In this document: in pieces, positions 50,354-59,004 of the stretch
Numbering within the stretch: the first letter of the stretch is position 1
How the letters are laid out: every line of letters begins with the position of its first letter
Origin: Anaerovorax odorimutans
GTDB taxonomy: Bacteria; Bacillota; Clostridia; Peptostreptococcales; JAAYPU01
DNA length: 64,000 nt
Reading direction: 5' to 3'
NCBI GenBank assembly: GCA_016841185.1
Contig: JAENZQ010000014.1
Coordinates: 1 to 64,000, forward strand
Translations under genes and position numbers: made by a program
The notes under the pieces: generated by a model
Told to the model about the DNA's origin: nothing
The model's database searches: none
What the model saw: the letters and a program-made list of their open reading frames with translations, nothing else

Positions 50354-51226
50354 ATGTTAAAATCTTTATATTCAGGGGTAAGCGGGCTTAGATGCAATCA
50401 GACCAAACTGGATGTGATCAGTAATAATATTGCAAATGTCAGTACTTCAGGATTCAAGGCAGGAAGAGTCACTTTCCAGGATCTGTTCAGCCAGACCCTG
50501 TCGGGGGCACAGGCGGCAACAGAGGAAAGCGGTGGTATCAAAGCACAGCAGGTTGGTTTGGGCGTCAGCATCGGTGCCATTGACACGGTTATGTCCAATG
50601 GTTCCACACAACCCACCAACCGGGATCTGGATTTTGCCATCAGCGGAAAGGGATTTTTTGTTTTGTCGCCTGATGAAGAAGGAGAAACATTTACATATAC
50701 CAGAGACGGCGCTTTTTATACGGATAATGAGGGAAATCTGGTCAATGGGGAAGGGATGCATGTGTTGGGCTTTTCCGACGGTGATCCTACCGACGACATG
50801 GATGACATCGATACGGAAGGGGATCTGGATGATCTTGAACTGCTGAATATCCCGGATCAGCTTGATGATGATGAACGTCTGGAATCACTTTCTGTGGATT
50901 CCACAGGCTTGATTACTGCCGTATACGGAGGAGAGACTTATTATATCGGGAGGATTGCATTGGCAGCTTTCGGTAATCCCGAAGGACTTGAAAAGGCAGG
51001 AAACAACGCTTACAGGGAAACGGCAAATTCAGGAGAGGCTCTGGTAGGCATGGCAGGAACCGGAGGCTTTGGACCCATCCAGCAAAGCGCTTTGGAAATG
51101 TCCAATGTGGATTTGGCATCTGAAATGACAGAAATGATCATCACAAGCAGGGCTTATCAGGCAAATGTTAATTCTATCAAGACATCGGATGAAATACTTC
51201 AGGAATTGGTTAATGTCAGCAGGTAG
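50354..51226 (+). CDS. flgE: flagellar hook-family protein FlgE, second copy
   Basis: A 290-residue paralogue of the preceding protein: LKSLYSGVSGLRCNQTKLDV, SNNIANVSTSGFKAGRVTFQ, FGPIQQSALEMSNVDLASEM. The middle has an Asp-rich loop (DGDPTDDMDDIDTEGDLDDL). Which of the two builds the hook, or whether both do, cannot be told from sequence. TAGGAGGA precedes the ATG. The 5' leader also resembles that of copy 1. flbD follows. Confidence 0.93.
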   Translation: MLKSLYSGVSGLRCNQTKLDVISNNIANVSTSGFKAGRVTFQDLFSQTLSGAQAATEESGGIKAQQVGLGVSIGAIDTVMSNGSTQPTNRDLDFAISGKGFFVLSPDEEGETFTYTRDGAFYTDNEGNLVNGEGMHVLGFSDGDPTDDMDDIDTEGDLDDLELLNIPDQLDDDERLESLSVDSTGLITAVYGGETYYIGRIALAAFGNPEGLEKAGNNAYRETANSGEALVGMAGTGGFGPIQQSALEMSNVDLASEMTEMIITSRAYQANVNSIKTSDEILQELVNVSR

Positions 51227-51265
51227 TTATGACTGTCTTGATGATGTAGAAAAGGAGCACTTAGA

Positions 51266-51475
51266 ATGATTAAATTAACTTCACTTCAGGGAGAAGAGTT
51301 TTTTCTGAGCGCAGATCTGATAGAAAAAGTGGAACAAGTCCCCGATACGTTGATTACTCTCATCAGCGGGAAAAAGATAAGAGTTCGTGAAGATGCTGAT
51401 AGCGTAGTAGAAAAATATATGGAATATAAAAGGAAAATTCACGGTTTTTCGGAGGTAAGAAATGAGCAAGTTTAA
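51266..51475 (+). CDS. flbD: FlbD family flagellar protein
   Basis: A 69-residue small protein: IKLTSLQGEEFFLSADLIEK, then PDTLITLISGKKIRVREDAD, the SwrD/FlbD pattern. In B. subtilis SwrD raises motor torque by affecting stator assembly, consistent with its overlap with motA here (14 bases). AAAGGAG precedes the ATG. Confidence 0.93.
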   Translation: MIKLTSLQGEEFFLSADLIEKVEQVPDTLITLISGKKIRVREDADSVVEKYMEYKRKIHGFSEVRNEQV

Positions 51476-52253
51476 TCCGGTACCCATTATTGCAATCATT
51501 GCAGCCATTACACTGATATTTATCAGTATTGCAATGGGCGGCAATGTCATAATATTTGTCAGTGCAGGATCTTTCGTCATTACGGTAGTGGGTTCATTCT
51601 GCGCTTTGTTGGCAAGCTTTCCAACCAGGATCCTGCTCAATGTTCCAAGTATTCTGAAACAGGCGTTTATGGAGCCTGTAGAATCCAGAAAAAATTTAGT
51701 ACAACTGTTTACCAATTTGTCCAGAAAGGCAAGATCGGAGGGTTTGCTGGCATTGGAAGATGAGCTGACGGAAATAGATGATGAGTTTATTGTAAAAGGG
51801 ATTCAGATGGTTGTTGACGGCATTGAGCCCGAGAGTATCCGGGATATTCTGGAATTTGAGATTTATGCCATACAGAAGCGTCATGGTTATGGCCACAATA
51901 TTTTCTCCACATGGGGTGAAATGGCACCGGCTTTTGGTATGTTAGGAACTCTCATCGGTTTGATCCTGATGCTGAGTGACTTGAGTGATGCGGCAAATAT
52001 CGGTATCGGGATGGCTACGGCTTTGATTACTACTTTTTACGGCTCTCTATTAGCCAATGTTGCTTTGATTCCTATTGGAAATAAGCTTCAGAATCAAACA
52101 GCAGAAGAAGTATTCACCAAGGAAATGGTCATAGAAGGTGTGCTTTCCATACAATCCGGTGTTAATCCAAGGATCATAGAAGAAAAATTATTGACGTATC
52201 TTCCGCCGGCAGAGAGAGGAAAGGAAGAAATGAAAGAAAAAAAGGTGAGTTAA
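51462..52253 (+). CDS. motA: flagellar stator protein MotA
   Basis: A 263-residue stator with four TM helices: about 7-27, 34-54, 150-170 (MLGTLIGLILMLSDL) and 182-202. The cytoplasmic loop between TM2 and TM3 contacts FliG. WGEMAPAFGMLGTLIG carries the conserved Pro. It overlaps flbD and abuts motB without a gap, so stator subunits are made together. Confidence 0.96.
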   Translation: MSKFNPVPIIAIIAAITLIFISIAMGGNVIIFVSAGSFVITVVGSFCALLASFPTRILLNVPSILKQAFMEPVESRKNLVQLFTNLSRKARSEGLLALEDELTEIDDEFIVKGIQMVVDGIEPESIRDILEFEIYAIQKRHGYGHNIFSTWGEMAPAFGMLGTLIGLILMLSDLSDAANIGIGMATALITTFYGSLLANVALIPIGNKLQNQTAEEVFTKEMVIEGVLSIQSGVNPRIIEEKLLTYLPPAERGKEEMKEKKVS

Positions 52254-52967
52254 ATGCCGAGAAAGCGTATTGAACAAAAGCAAAAGTCCGGGGCACCGCC
52301 ATGGATGACGACATTTTCTGATTTAATGAGCTTACTTTTGACCTTTTTTATTTTACTGTATTCTTTTTCTACTCTGGATGCCATTAAATTCCGGAATGTG
52401 GCAAGTGCATTACAGACCGTACTTTTAGGTCAGACGAATCCTACTATTTTTGATGAGGAAATGCCGGAAGACAGCCCTATTTCCACACCGGTACCGGATC
52501 AGGTGGAAACGGATATTCAGGAAGTCTATGAACAGGTACGGTCCTTTATTGAAAATCAGGGATTAGACGCCCAGGTTTCTGTTACAGTAGAAAAAAGAGG
52601 CGTTGCCATAGATATAAAGGAGCATGTTCTTTTTGATTTAGGAAAAGCGGATATAAAGCCGGAAAGCAGAATTATTCTGGATAAGCTTGGAGACCTGATA
52701 AATGAAGTGGATAAAGATATTGTAATAGAAGGACATACGGATAATTTGCCCATCAATACCTTTCAGTTTCCGACAAACTGGGAGCTGTCGGCTGCAAGGG
52801 CGGTCAACGTCCTCAGATATTTTGTTGAGAATAAAGGAGCTGACCCTACACGTATCAGCGCAACGGGTTACGGCGAATACAGACCCATTGCCTCCAACGA
52901 GACGGTTGAAGGCCGTGCAGCCAACAGAAGGGTCAATATCTTATTATTAGTCTATGGAACAGAATAA
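52254..52967 (+). CDS. motB: flagellar stator protein MotB
   Basis: A 237-residue protein: a basic N-terminus, one TM helix with the ion-binding Asp in WMTTFSDLMSLLLTFF (about Asp24), a plug/linker, and an OmpA-like peptidoglycan-binding domain (about 115-235: DIVIEGHTDNLPINTFQFPT; NWELSAARAVNVLRYF; NRRVNILL). Sequence alone does not settle proton versus sodium use. Confidence 0.96.
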   Translation: MPRKRIEQKQKSGAPPWMTTFSDLMSLLLTFFILLYSFSTLDAIKFRNVASALQTVLLGQTNPTIFDEEMPEDSPISTPVPDQVETDIQEVYEQVRSFIENQGLDAQVSVTVEKRGVAIDIKEHVLFDLGKADIKPESRIILDKLGDLINEVDKDIVIEGHTDNLPINTFQFPTNWELSAARAVNVLRYFVENKGADPTRISATGYGEYRPIASNETVEGRAANRRVNILLLVYGTE

Positions 52968-52978
52968 GGAGGTCAGAA

Positions 52979-53482
52979 ATGGCAGTCAAACAACAACAGG
53001 AGACAACAGAAGAAGCAGCAGTAGAACCTAAAAAAAAGAAAAGAAGAGGATTATTGATATTTATCATTGTTCTTCTTGTACTTATTTTGCTTGGAGCAGG
53101 CTTTACGGGTTATGCTTTCTTCACAAAGAGTTTCTTCTTTGCTCCCGACGACGGACAGGAAGAGAAAGCTGAAGCTATTGAAGAAACCATGTATCCGCTG
53201 GAAAGCTTTGTCATAAATCTGGGGGATAATGGTATAAGGAAATATCTGAAAGTTACTCTGGCAATTGGTTGTGCCGAAAAAAAAGACACTAAGAAGCTGA
53301 CTGAAAAGGAAATACAGATCAGGGATACCATTATTACCACTTTGCGGGAACAGAGCATAGAAACCTTATCTTCTGTGAATAAAGAGGATATCATTAAAGG
53401 AGAGATTGAAAAAAGCATCAATGCACTTTTTGAGCCGGATCTTGCCATTAATGTTTATTTCACAGAGTATATTATTCAATAG
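52979..53482 (+). CDS. fliL: flagellar basal-body associated protein FliL
   Basis: A 167-residue single-TM protein: Lys-rich start, TM at about 25-46 (LIFIIVLLVLILLGAGFTGY), then the periplasmic-side FliL domain with YPLESFVINLGDNGIRKYLK and ETLSSVNKEDIIKGEIEKSI. It supports stator function. In most relatives fliM-fliY-cheY come next; here fliO follows directly, because those genes lie at 17.6-20.1 kb. Confidence 0.94.
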   Translation: MAVKQQQETTEEAAVEPKKKKRRGLLIFIIVLLVLILLGAGFTGYAFFTKSFFFAPDDGQEEKAEAIEETMYPLESFVINLGDNGIRKYLKVTLAIGCAEKKDTKKLTEKEIQIRDTIITTLREQSIETLSSVNKEDIIKGEIEKSINALFEPDLAINVYFTEYIIQ

Positions 53483-53499
53483 AAATGAAGTGATGCAAA

Positions 53500-53874
53500 T
53501 TGGATTCTTCAGAATTAATATTCAGCTGGCTTAAAATAATAGCAGCACTTCCCATTGTTTTACTGTTGGCTTATTTATCATTCAGACTCAGCCGGGGGTA
53601 CATGAAGACTTTGAGAAAGGGAGAATTTCTGAAAGTAGTGGAGACAGTTCCTGTTTTCAGTAAATCTGCGGTAAGCATTGTCCAGGTTGGAGACCGATAT
53701 CTGGTTGTGGGCATATCGGAGCAGGGAATCCATTTATTGACCGAGTTGACAGAAGAAGAGGCGGCAAAGATGCAGAAAAAAAATAAAGATATATCCATAA
53801 ATCCTTCTGCTTTCTTCGCTTTAAAAGATAAATTCAAAAATGTAAATTCAGATTGGAGACAGGATCAAAAATGA
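53500..53874 (+). CDS. fliO: flagellar export protein FliO (FliZ in Bacillus)
   Basis: A 124-residue protein with an N-terminal TM (about 8-28, LKIIAALPIVLLLAYLSFRL) and the FliO domain FLKVVETVPVFSKSAVSIVQVG, read in parts, YLVVGISEQGIHLLTEL. It helps assemble the FliP ring. The start is a TTG at 53500 with GAAGTGATG upstream. It overlaps fliP by 4 bases (ATGA). Confidence 0.9.
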   Translation: MDSSELIFSWLKIIAALPIVLLLAYLSFRLSRGYMKTLRKGEFLKVVETVPVFSKSAVSIVQVGDRYLVVGISEQGIHLLTELTEEEAAKMQKKNKDISINPSAFFALKDKFKNVNSDWRQDQK

Positions 53875-54635
53875 AACGAACAGCATGTATTCTCATGATA
53901 ATGACTGCAATTATTCTTCTTTTTTCTTCTGCCGTTGTGCATGCTGAAGCATTTCAGATGCCTGTTCCCAAAATAGGAATCGATGTAGGCGAAGCCGAAA
54001 CTCCGCAGGATTATGTGAACAGCATAAAAATCTTAATGCTGCTTACCGTGTTGACACTGGTACCCTCTCTTCTGATTCTGATGACATCCTTTACGAGGAT
54101 CGTTATTGTACTTTCATTTATGAGGAATGCTTTGTCGACACAGCAGACACCGCCAAATCAAATCCTCATCGGCCTTGCCCTTTTCCTGACTATTTTTATT
54201 ATGAAACCGGTTTATACCGACGTAATGGCCAATGCGGTGAATCCTTATCTTGCAGGTGAGATTACCCAGGAGGAAGCTGTTGAGACGGGTTCAGTACCCA
54301 TTAAGACATTTATGTTAAGCCAGACCCGGGAAAAGGATCTGGGATTATTTTATGATATCTCAGATGAACAGCCGCCTGCAGAGAGAATGGATACTTCCTT
54401 TACAGTTTTGATTCCGGCATTTGTCATCAGTGAGTTAAAAACCGCTTTTCAGATGGGTTTTATGCTGTTTATGCCTTTTATTGTTATAGATCTGATTGTA
54501 GCCAGTATTTTGATGTCCATGGGTATGTTTATGCTTCCGCCGGTTATGATTTCCCTTCCCTTTAAATTATTGCTGTTTGTTTTAGTGGATGGGTGGTATC
54601 TGGTCGTTAAATCCCTTGTAGAAAGCTTTGTGTAG
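53871..54635 (+). CDS. fliP: flagellar export gate protein FliP
   Basis: A 254-residue membrane protein with a cleavable signal peptide at about 1-25 (ILMIMTAIILLFSSAVVHAEA), then TM helices including LTVLTLVPSLLILMTSFTRI and FMPFIVIDLIVASILMSMGM, and the family signature ALSTQQTPPNQILIGLALFL. It forms the export channel with FliQ and FliR. The ATG at 53871 overlaps the fliO stop. Confidence 0.96.
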   Translation: MKRTACILMIMTAIILLFSSAVVHAEAFQMPVPKIGIDVGEAETPQDYVNSIKILMLLTVLTLVPSLLILMTSFTRIVIVLSFMRNALSTQQTPPNQILIGLALFLTIFIMKPVYTDVMANAVNPYLAGEITQEEAVETGSVPIKTFMLSQTREKDLGLFYDISDEQPPAERMDTSFTVLIPAFVISELKTAFQMGFMLFMPFIVIDLIVASILMSMGMFMLPPVMISLPFKLLLFVLVDGWYLVVKSLVESFV

Positions 54636-54644
54636 GTGATGAAA

Positions 54645-54914
54645 ATGAGTGAATCAATGGTTATTGGCATTGCAAGAGATACTTTGCTCACGGCGCTTTA
54701 TGTGGCAGGACCGGTTATGGCTGTTGCGCTGTTGGTTGGTCTTACGGTAAGTATTCTTCAGGCAACAACTCAAATCCAGGAGCAAACACTGACGTTTGTT
54801 CCCAAAATCATCTCCGTATTCGTTTTCATCCTTCTTATGGCACCTTTTTTTATAGGAAAGCTGACGGATTTTGCTGAAGAGATGTTTTCAAATATAGCCA
54901 ACGTGCTCAGGTAA
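54645..54914 (+). CDS. fliQ: flagellar export gate protein FliQ
   Basis: An 89-residue protein of two TM helices: RDTLLTALYVAGPVMAVALL and FVPKIISVFVFILLMAPFFI, with VSILQATTQIQEQTLTFVPK between them, the FliQ signature. The ATG at 54645 follows AGGTGATG; ATG 54639 and GTG 54636 are within that site. Confidence 0.95.
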   Translation: MSESMVIGIARDTLLTALYVAGPVMAVALLVGLTVSILQATTQIQEQTLTFVPKIISVFVFILLMAPFFIGKLTDFAEEMFSNIANVLR

Positions 54915-54919
54915 AGATT

Positions 54920-55669
54920 ATGGATATTGTTAAGTTTCAGATCTTCATATTGATTTTTATGAGAATCACAAGCTTTTTTGTGTCCAGTCCTTTCTTTTCT
55001 CTTAGAGGACTTCCGACAATGATGAAAATAGGGTTTTCATTTGCTGTTGCATTGATTATATATTCAATGGCACCTGAAGTGAATGCGGACTTCAGCACCC
55101 CGTTTTTCTTTTATTTTTTAATTATTAAAGAAGTTTTTATAGGATTGGCACTGGGCTTTATTACAAATATGGTCTATATGTCCATACAAATGGCAGGACA
55201 GATAGCCGATATTAAACTGGGATTTGCAATGGCATCTTTATATGATCCCATAACTCAGAGCAGAATCTCTATATACGGCAGAATGTATAACTGGATAGGG
55301 CTGGTTCTGTTTTTTACCATCAACGGGCATTACTATCTGCTTTATTCCATCATTGAAAGTTATAAATTTATTCCGGCAGGGATAATGGCTCAGGGAATCA
55401 ATATGGGACAAATCATTGTGATTTTTTCTAAAAGTTTTACGATGGCGTTTCAGATTGCTGTCCCTTTGATTTTAGTAGGGTTCATGTCGGACCTCATTAT
55501 GGGGTTTATAGCAAGGACCATACCTCAGTTAAATGTTTTCATATTAGGGATGCCGCTTAAGGTGATGGTTGGGATGATCGCTTTTGTCATTTTACTTCCT
55601 CAGGCTTCGAACCTGATTATTTCCGTATTTGAAGATATGCCGACCATTCTTGAAAAAATGATGAGATGA
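54920..55669 (+). CDS. fliR: flagellar export gate protein FliR
   Basis: A 249-residue protein with about six TM segments, ending in NLIISVFEDMPTILEKMM. FFSLRGLPTMMKIGFSFAVA and GQIADIKLGFAMASLYDP are typical. It closes the FliP5FliQ4FliR1 channel and sits next to FlhB, as usual. It starts 5 bases after fliQ; the ribosome site is weak, so coupling is likely. Confidence 0.95.
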   Translation: MDIVKFQIFILIFMRITSFFVSSPFFSLRGLPTMMKIGFSFAVALIIYSMAPEVNADFSTPFFFYFLIIKEVFIGLALGFITNMVYMSIQMAGQIADIKLGFAMASLYDPITQSRISIYGRMYNWIGLVLFFTINGHYYLLYSIIESYKFIPAGIMAQGINMGQIIVIFSKSFTMAFQIAVPLILVGFMSDLIMGFIARTIPQLNVFILGMPLKVMVGMIAFVILLPQASNLIISVFEDMPTILEKMMR

Positions 55670-55687
55670 TGAGAGGAGTATAATGAT

Positions 55688-56875
55688 TTGATTTTTCTTT
55701 GTTTTCTGATGCTTGCCATGATAATTTTGTCTTGCAGTCAAAGGGTATGCAAGGTACCGTTATGGTCTGCGGCAGATGCATCTGTTCCTGTCCCCCGGTT
55801 CGGTCTGCTATATTTTGCCGATGCCGATGAAAAGACAGAGCAGCCGACTCAGAAAAAGCTTAGGGATTCAAGAAAGAAAGGTCAGGTCGTAAAAAGCCAC
55901 GATCTGAATGCGGCAATCATTTTATTGGTTAGTGCCATTTTAATGGGTATTCTCGGAGAGCATTCTTTTAATAAAGTATGTAAATTTCTGTATCTATGTT
56001 TCACCGACTATGCAGATTATCCCATATCCCCCGACAATATAAAAACAGTTATCAGTTTTTATATGGTACAGTTTTTCGGCATTACAGGGGTTACCTTCGG
56101 AGTGGTAATGGTAATAGGAATTATTGCCAACTTGGTTCAATCCGGATTTGTTTTTTCAACAGAACCTTTAAAACCGAATCTGAAAAAGCTGAATCCCTTT
56201 GAAGGCTTCAAGAATTTTTTTTCCAAAAGAGCCTTGTTTAATTTTTTTAAGACATTGATGAAGTTAATTTTTATCGGTGTTGTAGCTTTTATTTTTATCA
56301 AAGATAATGTTGACAAGGTATTTTCCATTGGAGGTTTGGATGTTTACGGATTGTTTCCATTTCTTAAAGACTTGATTTTCAATTTAGTGATGAGGGTATT
56401 GGCCGTTTTGCTGGTACTTGGAATCATTGATTATATTTTTCAACGGTATGATTACAGAAAACGCCTACGAATGACAAAACATGAAGTGAAAGAAGAATGG
56501 AAACAGACTGAAGGGGACCCTCAGATAAGATCTATGAGAAGACAGAGGCAGCGGCAGCTTTCAATGAACCGCATGATGACGGAAGTTTCTAGGGCTACGG
56601 TAGTCGTAACAAATCCGACTCATTTGGCAGCAGCCCTGAGATATGATGATAAGATGGATGAGATCCCAGTTTTAGTAGGAAAAGGTGCGGATTACGTGGC
56701 AGGTAAGATCCGCGAAGTAGCCAGGGAAAATGAGATTCCGATTATAGAAAACAAACCTCTTGCCCAGGTTTTATATAAGCAGGTGGAAATTGGCGAAGAA
56801 GTTCCGCCGTCACTTTACCATGCGGTTGCAGAAATACTGGCAGTGGTAATGAAAATCAAGAAAAAAGTCGTATAG
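55688..56875 (+). CDS. flhB: flagellar export switch protein FlhB with atypical N-terminus
   Basis: A 395-residue protein. The canonical FlhB begins at about residue 42 (LLYFADADEKTEQPTQKKLR), followed by four TM helices and the cytoplasmic autoprotease domain with the cleavage motif in VVVTNPTHLAAALRY (N-PTH). The first ~40 residues are an unusual hydrophobic, lipobox-like extension (MIFLCFLMLAMIILSC). Start: TTG at 55688, 9 bases after GAGAGGAG. An ATG at 55683 is closer to that site but gives only M-I-stop. The rest of the gene is standard. Confidence 0.9.
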   Translation: MIFLCFLMLAMIILSCSQRVCKVPLWSAADASVPVPRFGLLYFADADEKTEQPTQKKLRDSRKKGQVVKSHDLNAAIILLVSAILMGILGEHSFNKVCKFLYLCFTDYADYPISPDNIKTVISFYMVQFFGITGVTFGVVMVIGIIANLVQSGFVFSTEPLKPNLKKLNPFEGFKNFFSKRALFNFFKTLMKLIFIGVVAFIFIKDNVDKVFSIGGLDVYGLFPFLKDLIFNLVMRVLAVLLVLGIIDYIFQRYDYRKRLRMTKHEVKEEWKQTEGDPQIRSMRRQRQRQLSMNRMMTEVSRATVVVTNPTHLAAALRYDDKMDEIPVLVGKGADYVAGKIREVARENEIPIIENKPLAQVLYKQVEIGEEVPPSLYHAVAEILAVVMKIKKKVV

Positions 56876-56919
56876 TCGTAAAAGAGAATTTAAGAAAGCA
56901 AGATTAAGAGGTTGAAGAG

Positions 56920-59004
56920 ATGGCAGAAAGAAGAAAAGGTTTAATTGGCGGAATGACAAGAAATATGGACATTATAACGGCAGTAGGTGTTATTGCTATT
57001 GTCTCAATGATTATACTTCCCATCAGTCCCGGGTTGTTGGATTTATTCCTGACCTTCAATATTACTTTAGCCATTATCATTATCCTCTTAACCATGTTTA
57101 CGAAGAGCATACTGGAATTTTCCGTATTTCCAACTCTTCTGCTGGTGACAACGCTTTTCCGTCTGGCTTTGAATATTTCTTCAACAAGATTGATATTAAG
57201 TGAGGGAAAAGCCGGAGAAGTGATTTCGGCATTCGGATCTTTTGTTGCGGCAGATAATTATGTGGTAGGAGCTGTTATATTTATTATTATTGTGGTGATT
57301 CAATTTATTGTCATCACCAATGGAGCCGGAAGAGTGGCAGAAGTAGCTGCAAGATTTACACTGGATGCAATGCCGGGAAAACAGATGAGCATTGATGCGG
57401 ATCTGAACGCCGGCGTTATAGATGACAATGAAGCACGGAAACGACGCCAGGATCTTCAATTGGAAGCAGACTTCTACGGTGCTATGGACGGAGCCAGCAA
57501 ATTTGTTAAGGGAGATGCAATTGCAGGGATTGTGATTGTTTTTATAAATTTTATCGGAGGCATTGCTATTTTTTCATGGCAGAAAGATGTTCCTGTCTTG
57601 GATGCAATTCAGCAATTTGGTATACTGACCATAGGAGACGGATTGGTTAGCCAAGTGCCTGCTCTTTTGATATCAACAGCATCCGGTATTCTGGTAACCA
57701 GATCGGCTTCCCTTAATAGCTTTGGAAATGAGCTGACAATGCAATTGTTTTCAGTTCCAAAGGTTATCGGAATTGCAGCTGTTCTATTATTTGTTTTTGG
57801 AATTGTCCCGGGTCTGCCGGCGATACCCTTTTTTATCCTGGCAGCGTTATGCGGTGTAGTGGCTTATTTTCTTGCAGAGGAGAAGAAGCAAAAGGAGGCT
57901 GAAGAAGAACGCAAAGAGAAAGCAAAAGCAGATCGGACGGCATCCATGGAAAAAGAGCCGGAGGATATGGGCCGGTATATCCATATCGAACCTGTTGAAA
58001 TAGAGATAGGATATGGATTGATTTCTCTTGCAGAAAGCGGAGAGGGAGGCGGTGACCTGTTGGGAAGAGTGACAGCGGTAAGAAAGCAGAATGCGTCCGA
58101 GATGGGCCTTTTGATTCCGCCTGTCAGAATAAGAGATAATTTGCAATTGAACGCAGATGAATATATTATTAAAATAAGAGGAAATGAAATAGGAAGAGGA
58201 GAAGTATTATATAATCATTTATTGGTAATGAATCCGGGAAGCAGTGAAATTGACATAGAGGGAAAACCGGCTATAGAACCTGCTTTTGGCCTCCCTGCCA
58301 AGTGGATCGACAAAAAATATAAAGAAAAGGCAGAAATGCTGGAATATACCATAGTAGATCCCACAACCGTTATTGTAACCCATTTAAGTGAAGTGATTAA
58401 AGCAAACAGTCATGAGCTTTTAGGCCGGCAGGAAGTAAAAAAACTGTTGGATATGATGAAAGAAAACTACAGTGCCGTTGTAGAAGAACTGATACCTGAT
58501 TTACTAACTCTCGGGGATGTCCAGAAAGTTCTTCAGAATTTACTCAGAGAAAGAGTCCCTATTAAAGATATGTTGACGATTCTCGAAACTTTAGCGGATT
58601 ACGGAAAGAATATCAAGGATACGGAAGTATTGACGGAGTATGTCCGAAACAGGATCGGCAGGACCATTGTAGCAGATTACCTGTCAAAAGAGAATAAATT
58701 GGAAATCATTACAGTCAATCCAAATCTGGAAGAATACATAAACGAGAATATCCAGAAATCGTTCCAAGGCTCTTTTCCTGCTATTGATCCTTCGATAACG
58801 ACCAAAATTCTGGAAAGAATAGATGCGATACTGCAGTCTTCAAAAGCATCTAAGCCAATCGTTCTGACTTCACCGAGGATACGGGTGGCATTTAAGAGAT
58901 TGATTGAAATGACATTTCCGCAGTTGGCGGTCCTGTCTTTGAATGAAATACCAAATTCCATTGAATTCGAAGGTGTTGGGATGGTGAGTGTGAATGATAA
59001 TTAA
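56920..59004 (+). CDS. flhA: flagellar export protein FlhA
   Basis: A 694-residue export-gate protein. Eight TM segments lie in about 1-330, with the FHIPEP-type signature NGAGRVAEVAARFTLDAMPG and QMSIDADLNAGVIDDNEARK. After a charged linker comes the cytoplasmic ring domain (about 360-690) that docks chaperone-substrate complexes. GAGGTTGAAGAG lies before the ATG. It overlaps flhF by 11 bases. Confidence 0.97.
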   Translation: MAERRKGLIGGMTRNMDIITAVGVIAIVSMIILPISPGLLDLFLTFNITLAIIIILLTMFTKSILEFSVFPTLLLVTTLFRLALNISSTRLILSEGKAGEVISAFGSFVAADNYVVGAVIFIIIVVIQFIVITNGAGRVAEVAARFTLDAMPGKQMSIDADLNAGVIDDNEARKRRQDLQLEADFYGAMDGASKFVKGDAIAGIVIVFINFIGGIAIFSWQKDVPVLDAIQQFGILTIGDGLVSQVPALLISTASGILVTRSASLNSFGNELTMQLFSVPKVIGIAAVLLFVFGIVPGLPAIPFFILAALCGVVAYFLAEEKKQKEAEEERKEKAKADRTASMEKEPEDMGRYIHIEPVEIEIGYGLISLAESGEGGGDLLGRVTAVRKQNASEMGLLIPPVRIRDNLQLNADEYIIKIRGNEIGRGEVLYNHLLVMNPGSSEIDIEGKPAIEPAFGLPAKWIDKKYKEKAEMLEYTIVDPTTVIVTHLSEVIKANSHELLGRQEVKKLLDMMKENYSAVVEELIPDLLTLGDVQKVLQNLLRERVPIKDMLTILETLADYGKNIKDTEVLTEYVRNRIGRTIVADYLSKENKLEIITVNPNLEEYINENIQKSFQGSFPAIDPSITTKILERIDAILQSSKASKPIVLTSPRIRVAFKRLIEMTFPQLAVLSLNEIPNSIEFEGVGMVSVNDN

